A stretch of 52,047 bases of DNA from Candidatus Poribacteria bacterium. Its GTDB lineage: Bacteria > Poribacteria > WGA-4E > WGA-3G. The notes beneath the pieces were generated by a model that saw nothing but the letters and a program-made list of their open reading frames with translations, made no database searches and was not told the origin of the DNA. Below, piece by piece: positions 35,124 to 45,643 of the stretch (position 1 is its first letter; each line of letters opens with the position of its first letter). The DNA is taken from NCBI GenBank assembly GCA_026710795.1, contig JAPOQK010000086.1, positions 1-52,047 of the forward strand. Reading direction: 5' to 3'. Made by a program: the position numbers and the translations under genes.

Positions 35124-37160
35124 TCAATTTTTCATTTGTAATTTGTTTAAGATTTTATACCAATCCCATAGGATAACAGTACCATCTTGTGAACTGCTTG
35201 CGAGTATTTTCCCATCATGAGAAAATTGGAGAGAATCGATTTTATCTGAGTGACCTGAATGTTTACCCAATAGGTTGGCAGTTTGGATGTCCCATAATTG
35301 GATACCGTATATGGTATGTTCTTTCCATCGTCCACGTATATTTTCTTCTGCGTTAATACCTACAATTATGGTTTTTCCATCTGGTGAGAGCGTTAATGTA
35401 TTTATCTTCGTAAACTGTACCATTGATATTGAAGTGGATGTCTGTGCTGCTTTGTAATTCCATAATATAATTTCTGATTGAGTGCCGATAGCAAGGGTTG
35501 ATCCATCACGCGAAAATGCCAAGAATTCTGCATTTACAGATTGATGTGAAATGATTTCATTGCCCGATTTAGTATTCCAAATACGCGTTATATCAGAATC
35601 ACCACCAGTAGCAAAGAGATTACTATCATAAGAAAATGCAATCACCTTATCCCGTACGTTAAATTCGAATAATTTGTTACCATTGATTACTTCCCATAAA
35701 CTTGGTCCTTGGAAGGTATGTACAGATGCAAGAATTCTATTATCAGGTGAGAATGAAAGTGAATTAGGACGAAAACATTCTGGCAATGGTTTCATTTCCT
35801 TATTGTCTATTAAATTCCACAATCGGGTGTTGTCGTTTCCTCGTGTTGCTATTCTTTCAACATGGTATCCGTTACGAGTAGGTACAATATATGAATATAT
35901 ATTACCATGAAAAGCAAATAGTGTCGCATCTGGTGAGAGAGTCATTGCATTGGTCTTAGCAATAGGTGCTGTAGAAATTGAATTCAGTTGTTGTCCTGTA
36001 TTGACATCCCATGACTGGATTGCTCCATTATATGTGCTTGTGACACATGTTTTGTTATCATTTGTGAATGCTACTGATCGTGTTGTAGTTGTATGGTCTG
36101 TAGCAATAATGGACATTTCCTTTCCAGTTTTTACGTTCCACAATCGAATTGTACCATCTAAACTCCCACTTGCAACTGTATGTCCATCAGGTGTGAATGC
36201 AAGAACATTAATGGTGTGAGAGTGTCCATTGAGTATACTAATAGGTTGACCTGTTTGCATATCCCATAATAGTATAGTTTTATCTGTGTCTCCACTTGCA
36301 ACTATTGAGTTATCTGGAGAAATTGCTATTGCAGTTATCCAACCTATGTGTCCCTTAAGAATAGCATCTTCAGTAAGCGTTGAAGTATCCCACACACGTA
36401 TTACTCTATCTTCACCCCCAGATGCTGCTATTTTACCATCGGGTGAGAAAGTCAATGAATAAATACCATGATTTGGTCTTTTGTTTTCATTGTTATCCTT
36501 TTTTAACATATTTGAAATAATGGGATTAATTCTATTATTGTTTACGACACCGTCTTTGGTGATATCTGGATTTAGTAGAGTGATTTTCCCTTCGCGTGTA
36601 ACTCCAACAAATGTGCTACTGTTTTGATCACAAGACAATGGACTAAAAACACCTTTGCTTCTCTTTTTTGATATAATTTCTCCTGTGGAAACATCCCAAC
36701 TTAGAAGTATATTCTCACCTCTCAGATTGGAATAAAGACCGATAAGATGTTTTCCATCCTTGGTAAAAGCCATTGCGGAACCGTCTATATTTAATTCTGA
36801 ACGTAAAGTGTTAATTCTCTTACCTGTATGTATATCCCACAATAATATAACCGGACTTTTACACCCGCTACTTGCAAGTGTCCGTTGATCAGGTGAGATT
36901 ACAATATTGTCTACTCCTCTGGGTTGTGGAGTGAGCAGATTCTTTACCTTACCAGTATTAACATCATATACCCAAACACCGATATCCGTTCCAACTGCCA
37001 TGTGTCTTCCATCGTGTGTAAACTTTAGTACTGTTATTTTCCCTTTACCAAGACGTGCTATGGCACCATCCGGTAAACTTTTTTGTGTTTCCTCCTGAGC
37101 CATAGAAGGTAGAATTATTACCGTGAGCATAAGTAAGGCAATTGTAATTTTTATTTTCAT
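35124..37160 (-). CDS. Exported WD40-repeat protein
   Basis: 678 residues with a signal peptide ending near PSMAQ (about 21). The rest is a chain of about 13-14 WD40 blades with clear GH...WD repeats (for example LNGHSHTINVLAFTPDG followed by TIRLWNVKTGKE), enough for two propellers. The opening RLGKGKITVLKFTHDG and the ending DGTVILWDWYKILNKL match the WD40 part of the next gene, so the two are paralogues. A WD40 protein outside the cytoplasm would be a binding scaffold. GGAGA precedes the ATG. The gap 34842-35123 before it holds nothing I can name. Confidence 0.88.
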   Translation of the reverse strand: MKIKITIALLMLTVIILPSMAQEETQKSLPDGAIARLGKGKITVLKFTHDGRHMAVGTDIGVWVYDVNTGKVKNLLTPQPRGVDNIVISPDQRTLASSGCKSPVILLWDIHTGKRINTLRSELNIDGSAMAFTKDGKHLIGLYSNLRGENILLSWDVSTGEIISKKRSKGVFSPLSCDQNSSTFVGVTREGKITLLNPDITKDGVVNNNRINPIISNMLKKDNNENKRPNHGIYSLTFSPDGKIAASGGEDRVIRVWDTSTLTEDAILKGHIGWITAIAISPDNSIVASGDTDKTILLWDMQTGQPISILNGHSHTINVLAFTPDGHTVASGSLDGTIRLWNVKTGKEMSIIATDHTTTTRSVAFTNDNKTCVTSTYNGAIQSWDVNTGQQLNSISTAPIAKTNAMTLSPDATLFAFHGNIYSYIVPTRNGYHVERIATRGNDNTRLWNLIDNKEMKPLPECFRPNSLSFSPDNRILASVHTFQGPSLWEVINGNKLFEFNVRDKVIAFSYDSNLFATGGDSDITRIWNTKSGNEIISHQSVNAEFLAFSRDGSTLAIGTQSEIILWNYKAAQTSTSISMVQFTKINTLTLSPDGKTIIVGINAEENIRGRWKEHTIYGIQLWDIQTANLLGKHSGHSDKIDSLQFSHDGKILASSSQDGTVILWDWYKILNKLQMKN

Positions 37161-37321
37161 GAAATCTCCATTTACATATATTGCTATCTGTTATTTTGTC
37201 ATCAATACGTGCAACTAAAGAGGAATAATATAATTGTGCATGAGGTGATAAGGTGTTTCATATCAAATTACTCCTTAATAATTGGGTATTATATTGAAAT
37301 TGTTTTATTGAGGTAATTCAA

Positions 37322-40300
37322 TTATCTGTCATCAGGTTGGACTTTTGCGAGTATTTTATTCCAATCCCATAGTATAACTGTTCCGTCTTCACCAGCACTT
37401 GCGAGGATTTGACCATCGTGTGAGAAAACGGCTGTTTCAACTCGTGCGGTATGTCCTAATGATAGAGACAACAATTGACCACCTGAATCTATATCCCATA
37501 GGTATATTTTGTCATTTCTATCTTCAAACGTAAGTAGGATATTACCTGTAGGTGCAAACAATATTATTTCGTCTCCACCTTTTGCATCTAATATGTTTAT
37601 AGGTAGTATCTCACCGTTTTGTGTGATTTCAAATAAACTGATTCCGTCATACGAATTAGTGGCAAGCATTGTATTGTCAGGAGAAAATGCAACATTACGG
37701 TCCCATTTATTTAGTGTTGCGAGTTTTTCACGTTTTTCTACATTCCAGACATGTATCGGTCCAAAGTGCCTTTTACCCACTGCAAGCAATTTACCATTTG
37801 GTGAGAATTTCAAATTTCTGTCAGTTCCGGATTGAATATTTGCCTCAAAAAAGTGTAGTTGTTCTCCTTTTCGGACATCCCATAGATAAACATCTTGCCA
37901 ACCGTCTACACAAGCAAGTGTTTCTGTGATGGGTGAAAAAGCAAGTTGGATATTTAGACTTCTTTCCGATAGTGAAAAGGTTGAAAGTTCTTCTCCGGTG
38001 TTTAGGTCCATAGTCGTAACTTTGTTGTCTGCTCTGTTAAATCTAAACGATCCGGGTCTATTTCTTGGAAATAGTACTTTACCTAATGCCTTCTGAGCTG
38101 CTAAAAACTTCCCATTTTGAGATAATGCAGATTTATATATCAGGTTAAGATTTGAAGGGTTTAATTCAGATGTCATGTGTCCTGTTTCCAAATTCCATTT
38201 TTGAACTGTTCCATTAAAAGCAGCACTGGTCAAATTTGATCCATCTTCAGTGAAAGCAATATTTTTTATCCACTTCGTATGTTCGGTTGCAATAGTCTTG
38301 AGTTCTTGTCCAGTGTTGATATTCCATATTCGGATTGAACCGTCATCACTACCACTTACCATTGTTAGTTTATCAGGTGAGAATACCAAGGAAGAGATAT
38401 TACTCCTGTGTGCTTGGAGTGTATTTATTTCATTTCCAGTATTAACTTGCCAAAACTTAATTGTTCCATTAATGTCTCCACTTGCTAAAGTCGTATTGTC
38501 GGTTGAGAATGCTAATGCAGTAACCCAATCTGTATGTCCTATGAGTGTCGTATGTTTTTTATGCTTTTTCATATTCCATAAGTGTATAAAATTGTCCAAA
38601 CCTGCGGAAGCGAGTGTTTTACCATCTGGCGAGAATGCTAAAGCTTGTATACCTTGATATTTGATCCCCTTATTCATTTTGAATATTTTAGAGAAAAACT
38701 CATTAATGTAGAACTTTGAATGTCCCTTTAATGTAGCAGTATTCTTTCCAGTATTTGTATCCCATATACTAATTTTACCGTCTGATCGTCCAATAGCAAT
38801 CTCGGTGGCATTTGGATTCATTGCAGCAGAATGTGCCTGATCAATATAATAGTTATATTGTTCTTCAAGTTGATGTCCAGTTGCAACATCCCAACTTGCG
38901 ATAGCATTCATACCATTGGTAGATATTCCAATCAGGGTCGATCCCTCTTTGGTAAATATTAAACCTGAATTAGAAGCATAAGTATATCTTGATGCGGAAG
39001 CTCTATCCTTTTCCTTTTTTGATGGGAATAATGTTAAATGTTCATTACCAGTTTTTGGATCCCATAGATGTATTACATTCTTGTCAGATCCACTGCTGGC
39101 AAGGATTTTGCCATCTGGAGAGAACGCTACGGAATGAACCTGTTTTTGTTGAAGCATAGGTAAGAGTTTCTCATCACCAGTGCGGATATTGTATACCCAT
39201 AAACCGATACTTGTTCCCACAGCGAGTTGTGATCCATCTGGTGAAAATTGCATAGTGTTGATTCCACCTTTACCGAGTCTACGTTTAGCTTCTGGTGGCA
39301 GCATAACTTGAGAGTTATCATCTGTGAAAACAGACGGCACATAAATATCTATATTTAGATTTGGACGTTCTAAGAGGAGTCTACGAATTGGTGCAAAATC
39401 TTCAATGGGATTCTCGTTAATTTGAAGCTCCTCTAATGAGATTAAGTTTTCAAGTGAACTAATGTTACTGATTTGATTGTTCTTTAGTTTTAAAGATTTG
39501 AGATCCGTTAAATCTGTAACAGGAGTAATATCACTGATTTGATTTCCAATTAAGTTTAGATGATTTAGATTTAATAATTCTGCCAGTGAACTGATATTGC
39601 TAATTTCGTTGTTTGCTATGGAGATGTTCGTTATCCCAACCAAACCAGAAAGTGCTATTAAATCGACAATTCTGTTATTCTGCATTGTTAATACATTCAT
39701 CTGAATCATATCCTGCAGAGGGGTAATTTCTTTGATTTGATTGTAATCAATCCATAATGCTTTCAGTTTTGTCAATTGTGATAAGTGTGTAATGTCTGTG
39801 ATCTTGTTAGATGTTAGGTCTAATGAGGTAAGTTGATTTAGGTGTGAAAGGGGTGTGATGTCACTGATGTTGCATCTTCCAAGAAACAGTCTTGTTAACT
39901 GATTCATGTTGGCAATAAATGATATGTCAGTAATTTGGTTGCGAGTAAGTGATAGTACCTTTAGCTTTGGTAGTTTTGTTAATGGAGTAAAGTCTGTAAT
40001 CTTATTATTGTAGAGCCACAATGTCTCAAGTTGTGTTAGATTGGCAAGTGGTGTTATATCAACAATCTGATTATCACCAAGAGACAATTCGGTAAGTTGT
40101 GTCAAACTGGAGAGAGGTGTAAGATCTGTGATTTTATTTAAAAAGAGGTATAATTTTCTTAAACTCGTCGCTTTCTCTAAACCTTTCAGATCCTGAATGT
40201 CTTTTTGACCAGCAGATAGTTCTTTTAATTCTGTGAGTTTTGTAGGAGTGATAGGTGTATTTGTAGGTAGGTCAAGTGCTTCTCGGATGGCTGCTGCTAA

Positions 40301-40387
40301 GTTTTCATCTGGGATATCTACTTGTGGACTTGTTGAGCAACTACAGAATATGGAGAGAAGTAGAAAAAGATAAGTAAGATGTTTCAT
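37322..40387 (-). CDS. LRR-WD40 fusion lipoprotein
   Basis: 1021 residues. Residues about 4-18 are a lipoprotein signal (LSIFCSC, with the lipidated Cys near 17). Residues about 30-345 are some 12 leucine-rich repeats of the internalin-like 22-residue type (LTPLSSLTQLTELSLGDNQI). Residues about 370-1020 are 13-15 WD40 blades homologous to the preceding gene's whole mature protein, including RLGKGGINTMQFSPDG at the join. The ATG at 40387 has AGGA eight bases upstream; a GTG two codons earlier is less likely. The fusion joins two protein-binding scaffolds on the outer surface or periplasm; the ligand is unknown. Confidence 0.9.
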   Translation of the reverse strand: MKHLTYLFLLLSIFCSCSTSPQVDIPDENLAAAIREALDLPTNTPITPTKLTELKELSAGQKDIQDLKGLEKATSLRKLYLFLNKITDLTPLSSLTQLTELSLGDNQIVDITPLANLTQLETLWLYNNKITDFTPLTKLPKLKVLSLTRNQITDISFIANMNQLTRLFLGRCNISDITPLSHLNQLTSLDLTSNKITDITHLSQLTKLKALWIDYNQIKEITPLQDMIQMNVLTMQNNRIVDLIALSGLVGITNISIANNEISNISSLAELLNLNHLNLIGNQISDITPVTDLTDLKSLKLKNNQISNISSLENLISLEELQINENPIEDFAPIRRLLLERPNLNIDIYVPSVFTDDNSQVMLPPEAKRRLGKGGINTMQFSPDGSQLAVGTSIGLWVYNIRTGDEKLLPMLQQKQVHSVAFSPDGKILASSGSDKNVIHLWDPKTGNEHLTLFPSKKEKDRASASRYTYASNSGLIFTKEGSTLIGISTNGMNAIASWDVATGHQLEEQYNYYIDQAHSAAMNPNATEIAIGRSDGKISIWDTNTGKNTATLKGHSKFYINEFFSKIFKMNKGIKYQGIQALAFSPDGKTLASAGLDNFIHLWNMKKHKKHTTLIGHTDWVTALAFSTDNTTLASGDINGTIKFWQVNTGNEINTLQAHRSNISSLVFSPDKLTMVSGSDDGSIRIWNINTGQELKTIATEHTKWIKNIAFTEDGSNLTSAAFNGTVQKWNLETGHMTSELNPSNLNLIYKSALSQNGKFLAAQKALGKVLFPRNRPGSFRFNRADNKVTTMDLNTGEELSTFSLSERSLNIQLAFSPITETLACVDGWQDVYLWDVRKGEQLHFFEANIQSGTDRNLKFSPNGKLLAVGKRHFGPIHVWNVEKREKLATLNKWDRNVAFSPDNTMLATNSYDGISLFEITQNGEILPINILDAKGGDEIILFAPTGNILLTFEDRNDKIYLWDIDSGGQLLSLSLGHTARVETAVFSHDGQILASAGEDGTVILWDWNKILAKVQPDDR

Positions 40388-40402
40388 GAACACTATCCTA
40401 CA

Positions 40403-42541
40403 CTATGGATTTTTTTCAAGAGTTAAACCTTCTAAATCATCAATAGGTTTACCGTCTTTGTCAGTTATTCGGAGATAGAAACCTGTTCCCCGATCCTCTT
40501 CACATACCTTTATTAGGATACTGTTTATTCCGGGATTAAGCGTTATGGGAATTATCTCTCTGTCTATATCTGCTGCATAAGTTCTTGTATGTGTATGGAC
40601 TTCTATACCGTTGATCCATATCTTACCTTGGTCATTCGAGTCAAAACGGAAATCTACATCACGTTCATCTGGTGATACTATAGTCGTATAAGCATACGAA
40701 ACACTCCAATTGACACTTGGTATTAGGTCAATATACCCGTTTAATATATCATCTGTGTGTTTTCGCCACCTAACAGGTCCATACAATCCATCGTATTTTG
40801 ATGTTATATCAATTTGTGGTAAGTTTTCACGGATATACTGAGTATTGAATCCAATCCCACTAACATTATCAAACGGACCAAGGATCATCCAATTGTCCTC
40901 CATTATAAAACCAGTCTGATTAATAAGGTCTATTGCTTTATCGTGCATATTGTTTTCTTTATAGAATTGGGCTAAAGTCAGTATTGTATTTAGTTGGTCT
41001 GGTGAATCATTAGGCATAGCATCAATTAAGTTATTCAACATTCCAACATAACCTTCTTTATCCTTTATATTTTTTCCTGTTTTGACAATTCGTGATAATA
41101 GACTTCGTTCAGTATATTGGAAATAGCCTGAGTTTAGAAAATTACTGATTAGTCGAAATGATTGTTCATACCTCTCATTCATTAGAACTGCATGTATAAA
41201 AGTCATTCGATAACTTGTACCTGCATGCATTTCATTAGCTTTCATTGCCATATTTAATGCAATTTCTGGAAATATGTGCTTTTTAAGCAGTTCATCTGCA
41301 AATAAATGATAGTCCGATGCATGTTTCTGTTTTTCAATTTCTTTTAAACGTCTATTTACCCAATGAGAATAAGCAATATTAGCATTTTCTTCATCACCTA
41401 TACTCTTATATGCTTCTCCTAATAACTCATAGAAGACGGTGCTATCGGTCATCAATGGTGTTATTTCTTTAAGGAGTGCAATGAACTCATTTGTTGCATT
41501 TCTGTCAGCGTATAGCTTTTGTAACGCTTGTATTGCATTCTCATGTTCGGATTGAATAAGATTGGCTTTTAAGGCACGCTGATATACATTTTCTGCATCT
41601 GTATTTCGATCGGTTTTGGTATAAATTTGTGCAAGATAATGGAATGCATCATATTTGTCAGCATTACGGGTAAGTAAGTTCTCATAAACAATTGCTAACT
41701 TAGCAAGTTCATCCGGATTGGTGTATTCTGGTATAGGACGGATGTAATCGGTTAGATGGGCATTCCCTACGAATCTCCCATCAATCTGATTTTGTGTTAT
41801 ATCTGATATAATACCGTCTGTTTCCGTGTCAAAGTTCCAATAACTAATCAATCCCGGTTCATTACCTTTTAGTTTTCTGTTCATATCTGCTCGAATCTCT
41901 TCACCGGTTCGAGCAATTTTCCAAATACGCACTTCATCAATATATCCCACAAATGGAGACGCGGCATCTCGGTCTTCGTGTGAGTACCCGATACGAAGTG
42001 GAAGTAGACTCTTATGCAACCTAATCTGTTCTTTAAAATCTCGTCTTCCAACTTCAACTCCATTGATAAAAATCTTCATGGAATCTTTTCGTGGGTCAAT
42101 CACACCAGCAATATGGTACCATTGGTTTAGTTTGATGACATCCGGTGGAGAGTAAAGTGATGCTTCATTCAAACCGTTTGGAGATGCAGCAAATTGAATG
42201 GATCCACCCTCTTTAAAATTCAAGATGAAACTGCGATGGGTAATACCGTCACGCCAACGACCAGTTTTATGTATTATGTTGGCATATCTATTTGGTATAT
42301 TTGTTGGTTTGATCCAAACTGAAACAGTTAACTTACCTGAAATATTGTTTATTAGGTTGCTATGTTTGATTTCTACAAAACTGTTATTTCCATCGAGTTT
42401 TAGGGCAGAATCTAAAATCTTCACATCATTTACAAGATGAGCATTCTCTATTTTTTGTGTAAGGATGTGTGTAGGTAAAATGAGGAGAAGGGTAATAAGG
42501 GATAGATAAATAATCTTTATTCTACATTGTTGTCTTTGCAT
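40403..42541 (-). CDS. Exported LamG-TPR protein with C-terminal beta-sandwich
   Basis: 712 residues. A signal peptide at about 8-28, then a LamG/concanavalin-type domain (about 45-245: LKLDGNNSFVEI, ISGKLTVSVWIKP, GYIDEVRIWKIARTGEEI, GLISYWNFD). A TPR-like helical middle (about 270-545) follows, and a C-terminal beta-sandwich (about 545-705) with WMILGPFDN, VDFRFDSNDQGKIWINGIEV and GTGFYLRITDKDGKP, which looks like a carbohydrate-binding or PA14-type fold. No catalytic residues recognised. The gene upstream on this strand (42600-44768) is a paralogue of the same build. Confidence 0.85.
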   Translation of the reverse strand: MQRQQCRIKIIYLSLITLLLILPTHILTQKIENAHLVNDVKILDSALKLDGNNSFVEIKHSNLINNISGKLTVSVWIKPTNIPNRYANIIHKTGRWRDGITHRSFILNFKEGGSIQFAASPNGLNEASLYSPPDVIKLNQWYHIAGVIDPRKDSMKIFINGVEVGRRDFKEQIRLHKSLLPLRIGYSHEDRDAASPFVGYIDEVRIWKIARTGEEIRADMNRKLKGNEPGLISYWNFDTETDGIISDITQNQIDGRFVGNAHLTDYIRPIPEYTNPDELAKLAIVYENLLTRNADKYDAFHYLAQIYTKTDRNTDAENVYQRALKANLIQSEHENAIQALQKLYADRNATNEFIALLKEITPLMTDSTVFYELLGEAYKSIGDEENANIAYSHWVNRRLKEIEKQKHASDYHLFADELLKKHIFPEIALNMAMKANEMHAGTSYRMTFIHAVLMNERYEQSFRLISNFLNSGYFQYTERSLLSRIVKTGKNIKDKEGYVGMLNNLIDAMPNDSPDQLNTILTLAQFYKENNMHDKAIDLINQTGFIMEDNWMILGPFDNVSGIGFNTQYIRENLPQIDITSKYDGLYGPVRWRKHTDDILNGYIDLIPSVNWSVSYAYTTIVSPDERDVDFRFDSNDQGKIWINGIEVHTHTRTYAADIDREIIPITLNPGINSILIKVCEEDRGTGFYLRITDKDGKPIDDLEGLTLEKNP

Positions 42542-42599
42542 AGAAGCACCATATTTTTATGATACAGTAAACGGGACATTTAACAGTTACATTATCAAC

Positions 42600-44768
42600 T
42601 TAATTCTCATCTGAACTTCCAATTATTAAATCATCATAAGGTTTTCCGTCCTTGTCAGTTATTCGGAGATAAAAACCTGTACCTTTATTCTCTTCACATA
42701 CCTTAACAAGAATACTGTTTTTGCCCGCATTGAGCGTTACAGGGAGAATCTCTCTGTCAATCACTGCAGATATTGCCCTTGCATGGGAATGGATTTCAAT
42801 ACCGTTAATCCATATTTTACCTTGATCGTTAGAGTCGAACCTGAATTGAACTTTGCGTTCATCTGGAGAAATAATAGTAGCGTTAGCATAACTAACACTC
42901 CAATTAACATCATTTGATAGGTCAATATGTCCGTTTAGTAAGTCATCTGTGTGTTTTCGCCAACTCACCGGTCCATTCAAACCTTCGTATTCTGCGTTGA
43001 TATCAATTTGTGGTAAGTTTTCAGGGATATACGGAGTATGAAATCCTATCCCCGCAACATTATCAAATGGACCAAGAATCATCCAAGCATCTTCCATAAC
43101 AAACCCAGTTTGTTGTATAAGTTTATTCGCATTTACATGCATGTCATTTTCTTTAAAGAACAGTGCTAAAGTAAAAATAGTATTCAGTTGTACTGGAAGA
43201 TTATCTGAAAATGCATCAATTAATTTCTCTAACATTTCAACATATCCAGCTTCATCAGTTACATTTTTCCCTACGTTGGCAATTCGTGAATATAGACTGT
43301 TTTTAGAATATTGGCTATAGCCTGAGTGTAGAATATTATTGATATATAAAAAAGCCTGATCATACATTTCATTCATAAGGATTGCATGAACATTGGTAAT
43401 AATGTAACTTGAGCCTGAATATATTTCTAATGCGGTTTTTGATAATTCCAAAGCTACATCTGGAAATAGATTTTTATTTAGAAGGTCTTCAGCAAGGAGT
43501 CGATAATCTGATGCATTTTTATTGATAGAAACTTCATTTTGTCGTATCTTTAGCCATTGCGTATATGCAATTTTTGCCTTTTCCCCATTACCAACACTCT
43601 TGTAAGCATCACCTAATAGTTCGTACACAATAGGACTACCTTCCATCTTAAAGCGCATTTCTTCAAGAATCAGAATGACATCTTTAACTGCATCTCTACT
43701 CTTATATAGTTCATATATTCTCTGAATAGCATTTTCATATTCAGAGATTGTAAGATCCTTCTTCAAAGCTTGTAGATAGACCTTTTCTGCGTCAGAATTA
43801 CGATCAATTTTGAGATAGATCTCACCAAGATTTCTGTATGCATCATAAAAGTTAGTTTGTTCTGTCAGTATGTTTTCATAAAAAATTGCCGCCTTAGTAA
43901 GTTGTTCTGAACTGGCATCAGAAGGAAGGGGTCGTAGGTATCCAGTTAATTTTGCATTTCCTTCGAGTTTCCCATTATTTTGATTTGATGTCGAATCCGA
44001 TAATATTTCATCAGTTTCCTTGTCTAATTTCCAGTAACCAACTAAACCGTGTTCATTACCATTGAGTTGTTTGTTCATATCTTTACGAATATCTGCACCT
44101 TTACGTGCGATATTCCATATACGGACTTCATCAATATACCCGACAAATGGAGATTTCGCAATTCGGTCTTCGTATGACCACCCAATACGGAGAGGAAGCT
44201 GACTTCTATGCAATCTTCTTCTTCCTTTGAAATCTCGTCTTCCAACTTCAACACCATTGATGAATAGTTTCATAGAATCTTTGTTAGGATCAATAACACC
44301 TGCGATGTGGTACCATTTATTGAGTTTGATTATATTTGGTGGAGAATAAAGTGATGCTTCATTCGTACTGTCTGGGGAAGCAGCAAATTGAATGAAGCCT
44401 CCCTCTTTTAAGTTTAGGACATAACTTCGATGGGTAATACCGTCAATCCATTTATCAGTTTTCGCAAGTATCGATGCATACCTATTTGGAATATCAGTCG
44501 GTTTAATCCACAAAGAGACCGTTAATTGTTGTCTAATGTTGTTTAATTCTTTACTGTTATCGATTTCAACAAAACTGAGGTTACCATCAAGATTGAGGGC
44601 GGTATCGACTAATTTTCCATCAAATTCAATCTGACTGAGCTGCTCTGAACTAACATTTTGCTTATCACTGGATAAGTTTTGTGCAAGGATGTGTGATGGA
44701 CAACTAAAGACAAGTAAAACAAGTGATAGGAAACATACAATAGCTGTGCTAAAACGTTGCTTTGACAT
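42600..44768 (-). CDS. Exported LamG-TPR protein, paralogue
   Basis: 722 residues from the ATG at 44768, which has GAGG seven bases upstream (an ATG eight codons earlier has none). Signal peptide ending near SHILAQ, then the same three-part build as its neighbour: LamG (LNLDGNLSFVEI, LTVSLWIKPTD, GYIDEVRIWNIARKG), TPR-like middle and the terminal WMILGPFDNVAGIG / GTGFYLRITDKDGKP sandwich. The LamG and terminal parts are strongly alike, and the TPR middles differ most. Duplication is clear; the two may bind different glycans or form a complex. Confidence 0.85.
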   Translation of the reverse strand: MSKQRFSTAIVCFLSLVLLVFSCPSHILAQNLSSDKQNVSSEQLSQIEFDGKLVDTALNLDGNLSFVEIDNSKELNNIRQQLTVSLWIKPTDIPNRYASILAKTDKWIDGITHRSYVLNLKEGGFIQFAASPDSTNEASLYSPPNIIKLNKWYHIAGVIDPNKDSMKLFINGVEVGRRDFKGRRRLHRSQLPLRIGWSYEDRIAKSPFVGYIDEVRIWNIARKGADIRKDMNKQLNGNEHGLVGYWKLDKETDEILSDSTSNQNNGKLEGNAKLTGYLRPLPSDASSEQLTKAAIFYENILTEQTNFYDAYRNLGEIYLKIDRNSDAEKVYLQALKKDLTISEYENAIQRIYELYKSRDAVKDVILILEEMRFKMEGSPIVYELLGDAYKSVGNGEKAKIAYTQWLKIRQNEVSINKNASDYRLLAEDLLNKNLFPDVALELSKTALEIYSGSSYIITNVHAILMNEMYDQAFLYINNILHSGYSQYSKNSLYSRIANVGKNVTDEAGYVEMLEKLIDAFSDNLPVQLNTIFTLALFFKENDMHVNANKLIQQTGFVMEDAWMILGPFDNVAGIGFHTPYIPENLPQIDINAEYEGLNGPVSWRKHTDDLLNGHIDLSNDVNWSVSYANATIISPDERKVQFRFDSNDQGKIWINGIEIHSHARAISAVIDREILPVTLNAGKNSILVKVCEENKGTGFYLRITDKDGKPYDDLIIGSSDEN

Positions 44769-44814
44769 AGAATACCTCTTTGTAATAATCAAACAATAAA
44801 TTCAGATTACAATT

Positions 44815-45621
44815 TTATTCTTCTCCAAGTGATGCTAATGTAAATGTGTCGTGAAACCAACCAGTGCAATTGCTGTGTATATATGTGATGTCGTTAATTA
44901 CCATCTGTCGATTGTTAGGAAACTTTTTGAGCAAATCACCTCGTAGATATCGACCATCATAACGTCTAAAGAAAACAGTGCGCCCGCCTTCTTCAACATA
45001 TACTTCACACATTTCCCCTCCATGTTCCTTTTCAGTATACACGTCTATCACTCTGAGACAGTGGAAGGTATTATCACCAATTGTAACATCATAAGTTCCT
45101 GCTCCGAAACCTTGTCCATCGGTGGTTTTGTAGGAACCGTCAGGTTGAAGTTCGTAACGTCCATCATCAACAATACGTCGTTTACAATCGGGTCCCCACT
45201 GGTCTTCAAACCATTCCTCTCCAATCGTATTGAATACCCTTTTTCCATCAAAGGTATTTACAACTGATATCCACCTTGTGTGTGTATCATCAATAGTCAC
45301 ATACATCAAGTTTGGTGCAGGGGGCCAATCCTTGGTCAGCAATTCATTAAACTGTATTTCAACGCATTCAATATCTCTAATTATTGCAGGGGCGGTAGGA
45401 ATCATCTCTGTTACTGCATCTAACTTCTGTGTTTCACCATCATATTCTGCCCACATGTATCTCCCACTCATCTTTGGTATGGCAAACCACCATTGGAGTT
45501 CTTGGCAATCTACCTCATATATTTTATCTGAACTTTCAACTATCTTGACATCAGGACGAGTAGGAGGAAACGGGTGATCAACTACTTCACCTGGGGGTTT
45601 TATTGTAAAATTATTCTGCAT
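44815..45621 (-). CDS. Uncharacterised cytoplasmic protein
   Basis: 268 residues with AGGAAA nine bases before the ATG. No signal peptide or membrane span. It is rich in aromatic residues (VDCQELQWWFAIPKMSGRYMW) and is probably mostly beta. The C-terminal half, with GTYDVTIGDNTFHCLRVIDV, then VYVEEGGRTVFFRRYDGRYL, resembles conserved hypothetical proteins of other bacteria in the order of strands, but I cannot name a family. It is upstream of the LamG paralogues on the same strand (46 bases) and downstream of two tiny membrane peptides. Confidence 0.65.
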   Translation of the reverse strand: MQNNFTIKPPGEVVDHPFPPTRPDVKIVESSDKIYEVDCQELQWWFAIPKMSGRYMWAEYDGETQKLDAVTEMIPTAPAIIRDIECVEIQFNELLTKDWPPAPNLMYVTIDDTHTRWISVVNTFDGKRVFNTIGEEWFEDQWGPDCKRRIVDDGRYELQPDGSYKTTDGQGFGAGTYDVTIGDNTFHCLRVIDVYTEKEHGGEMCEVYVEEGGRTVFFRRYDGRYLRGDLLKKFPNNRQMVINDITYIHSNCTGWFHDTFTLASLGEE

Positions 45622-45643
45622 CTGTTTATTTCCTTAGTTTAAA

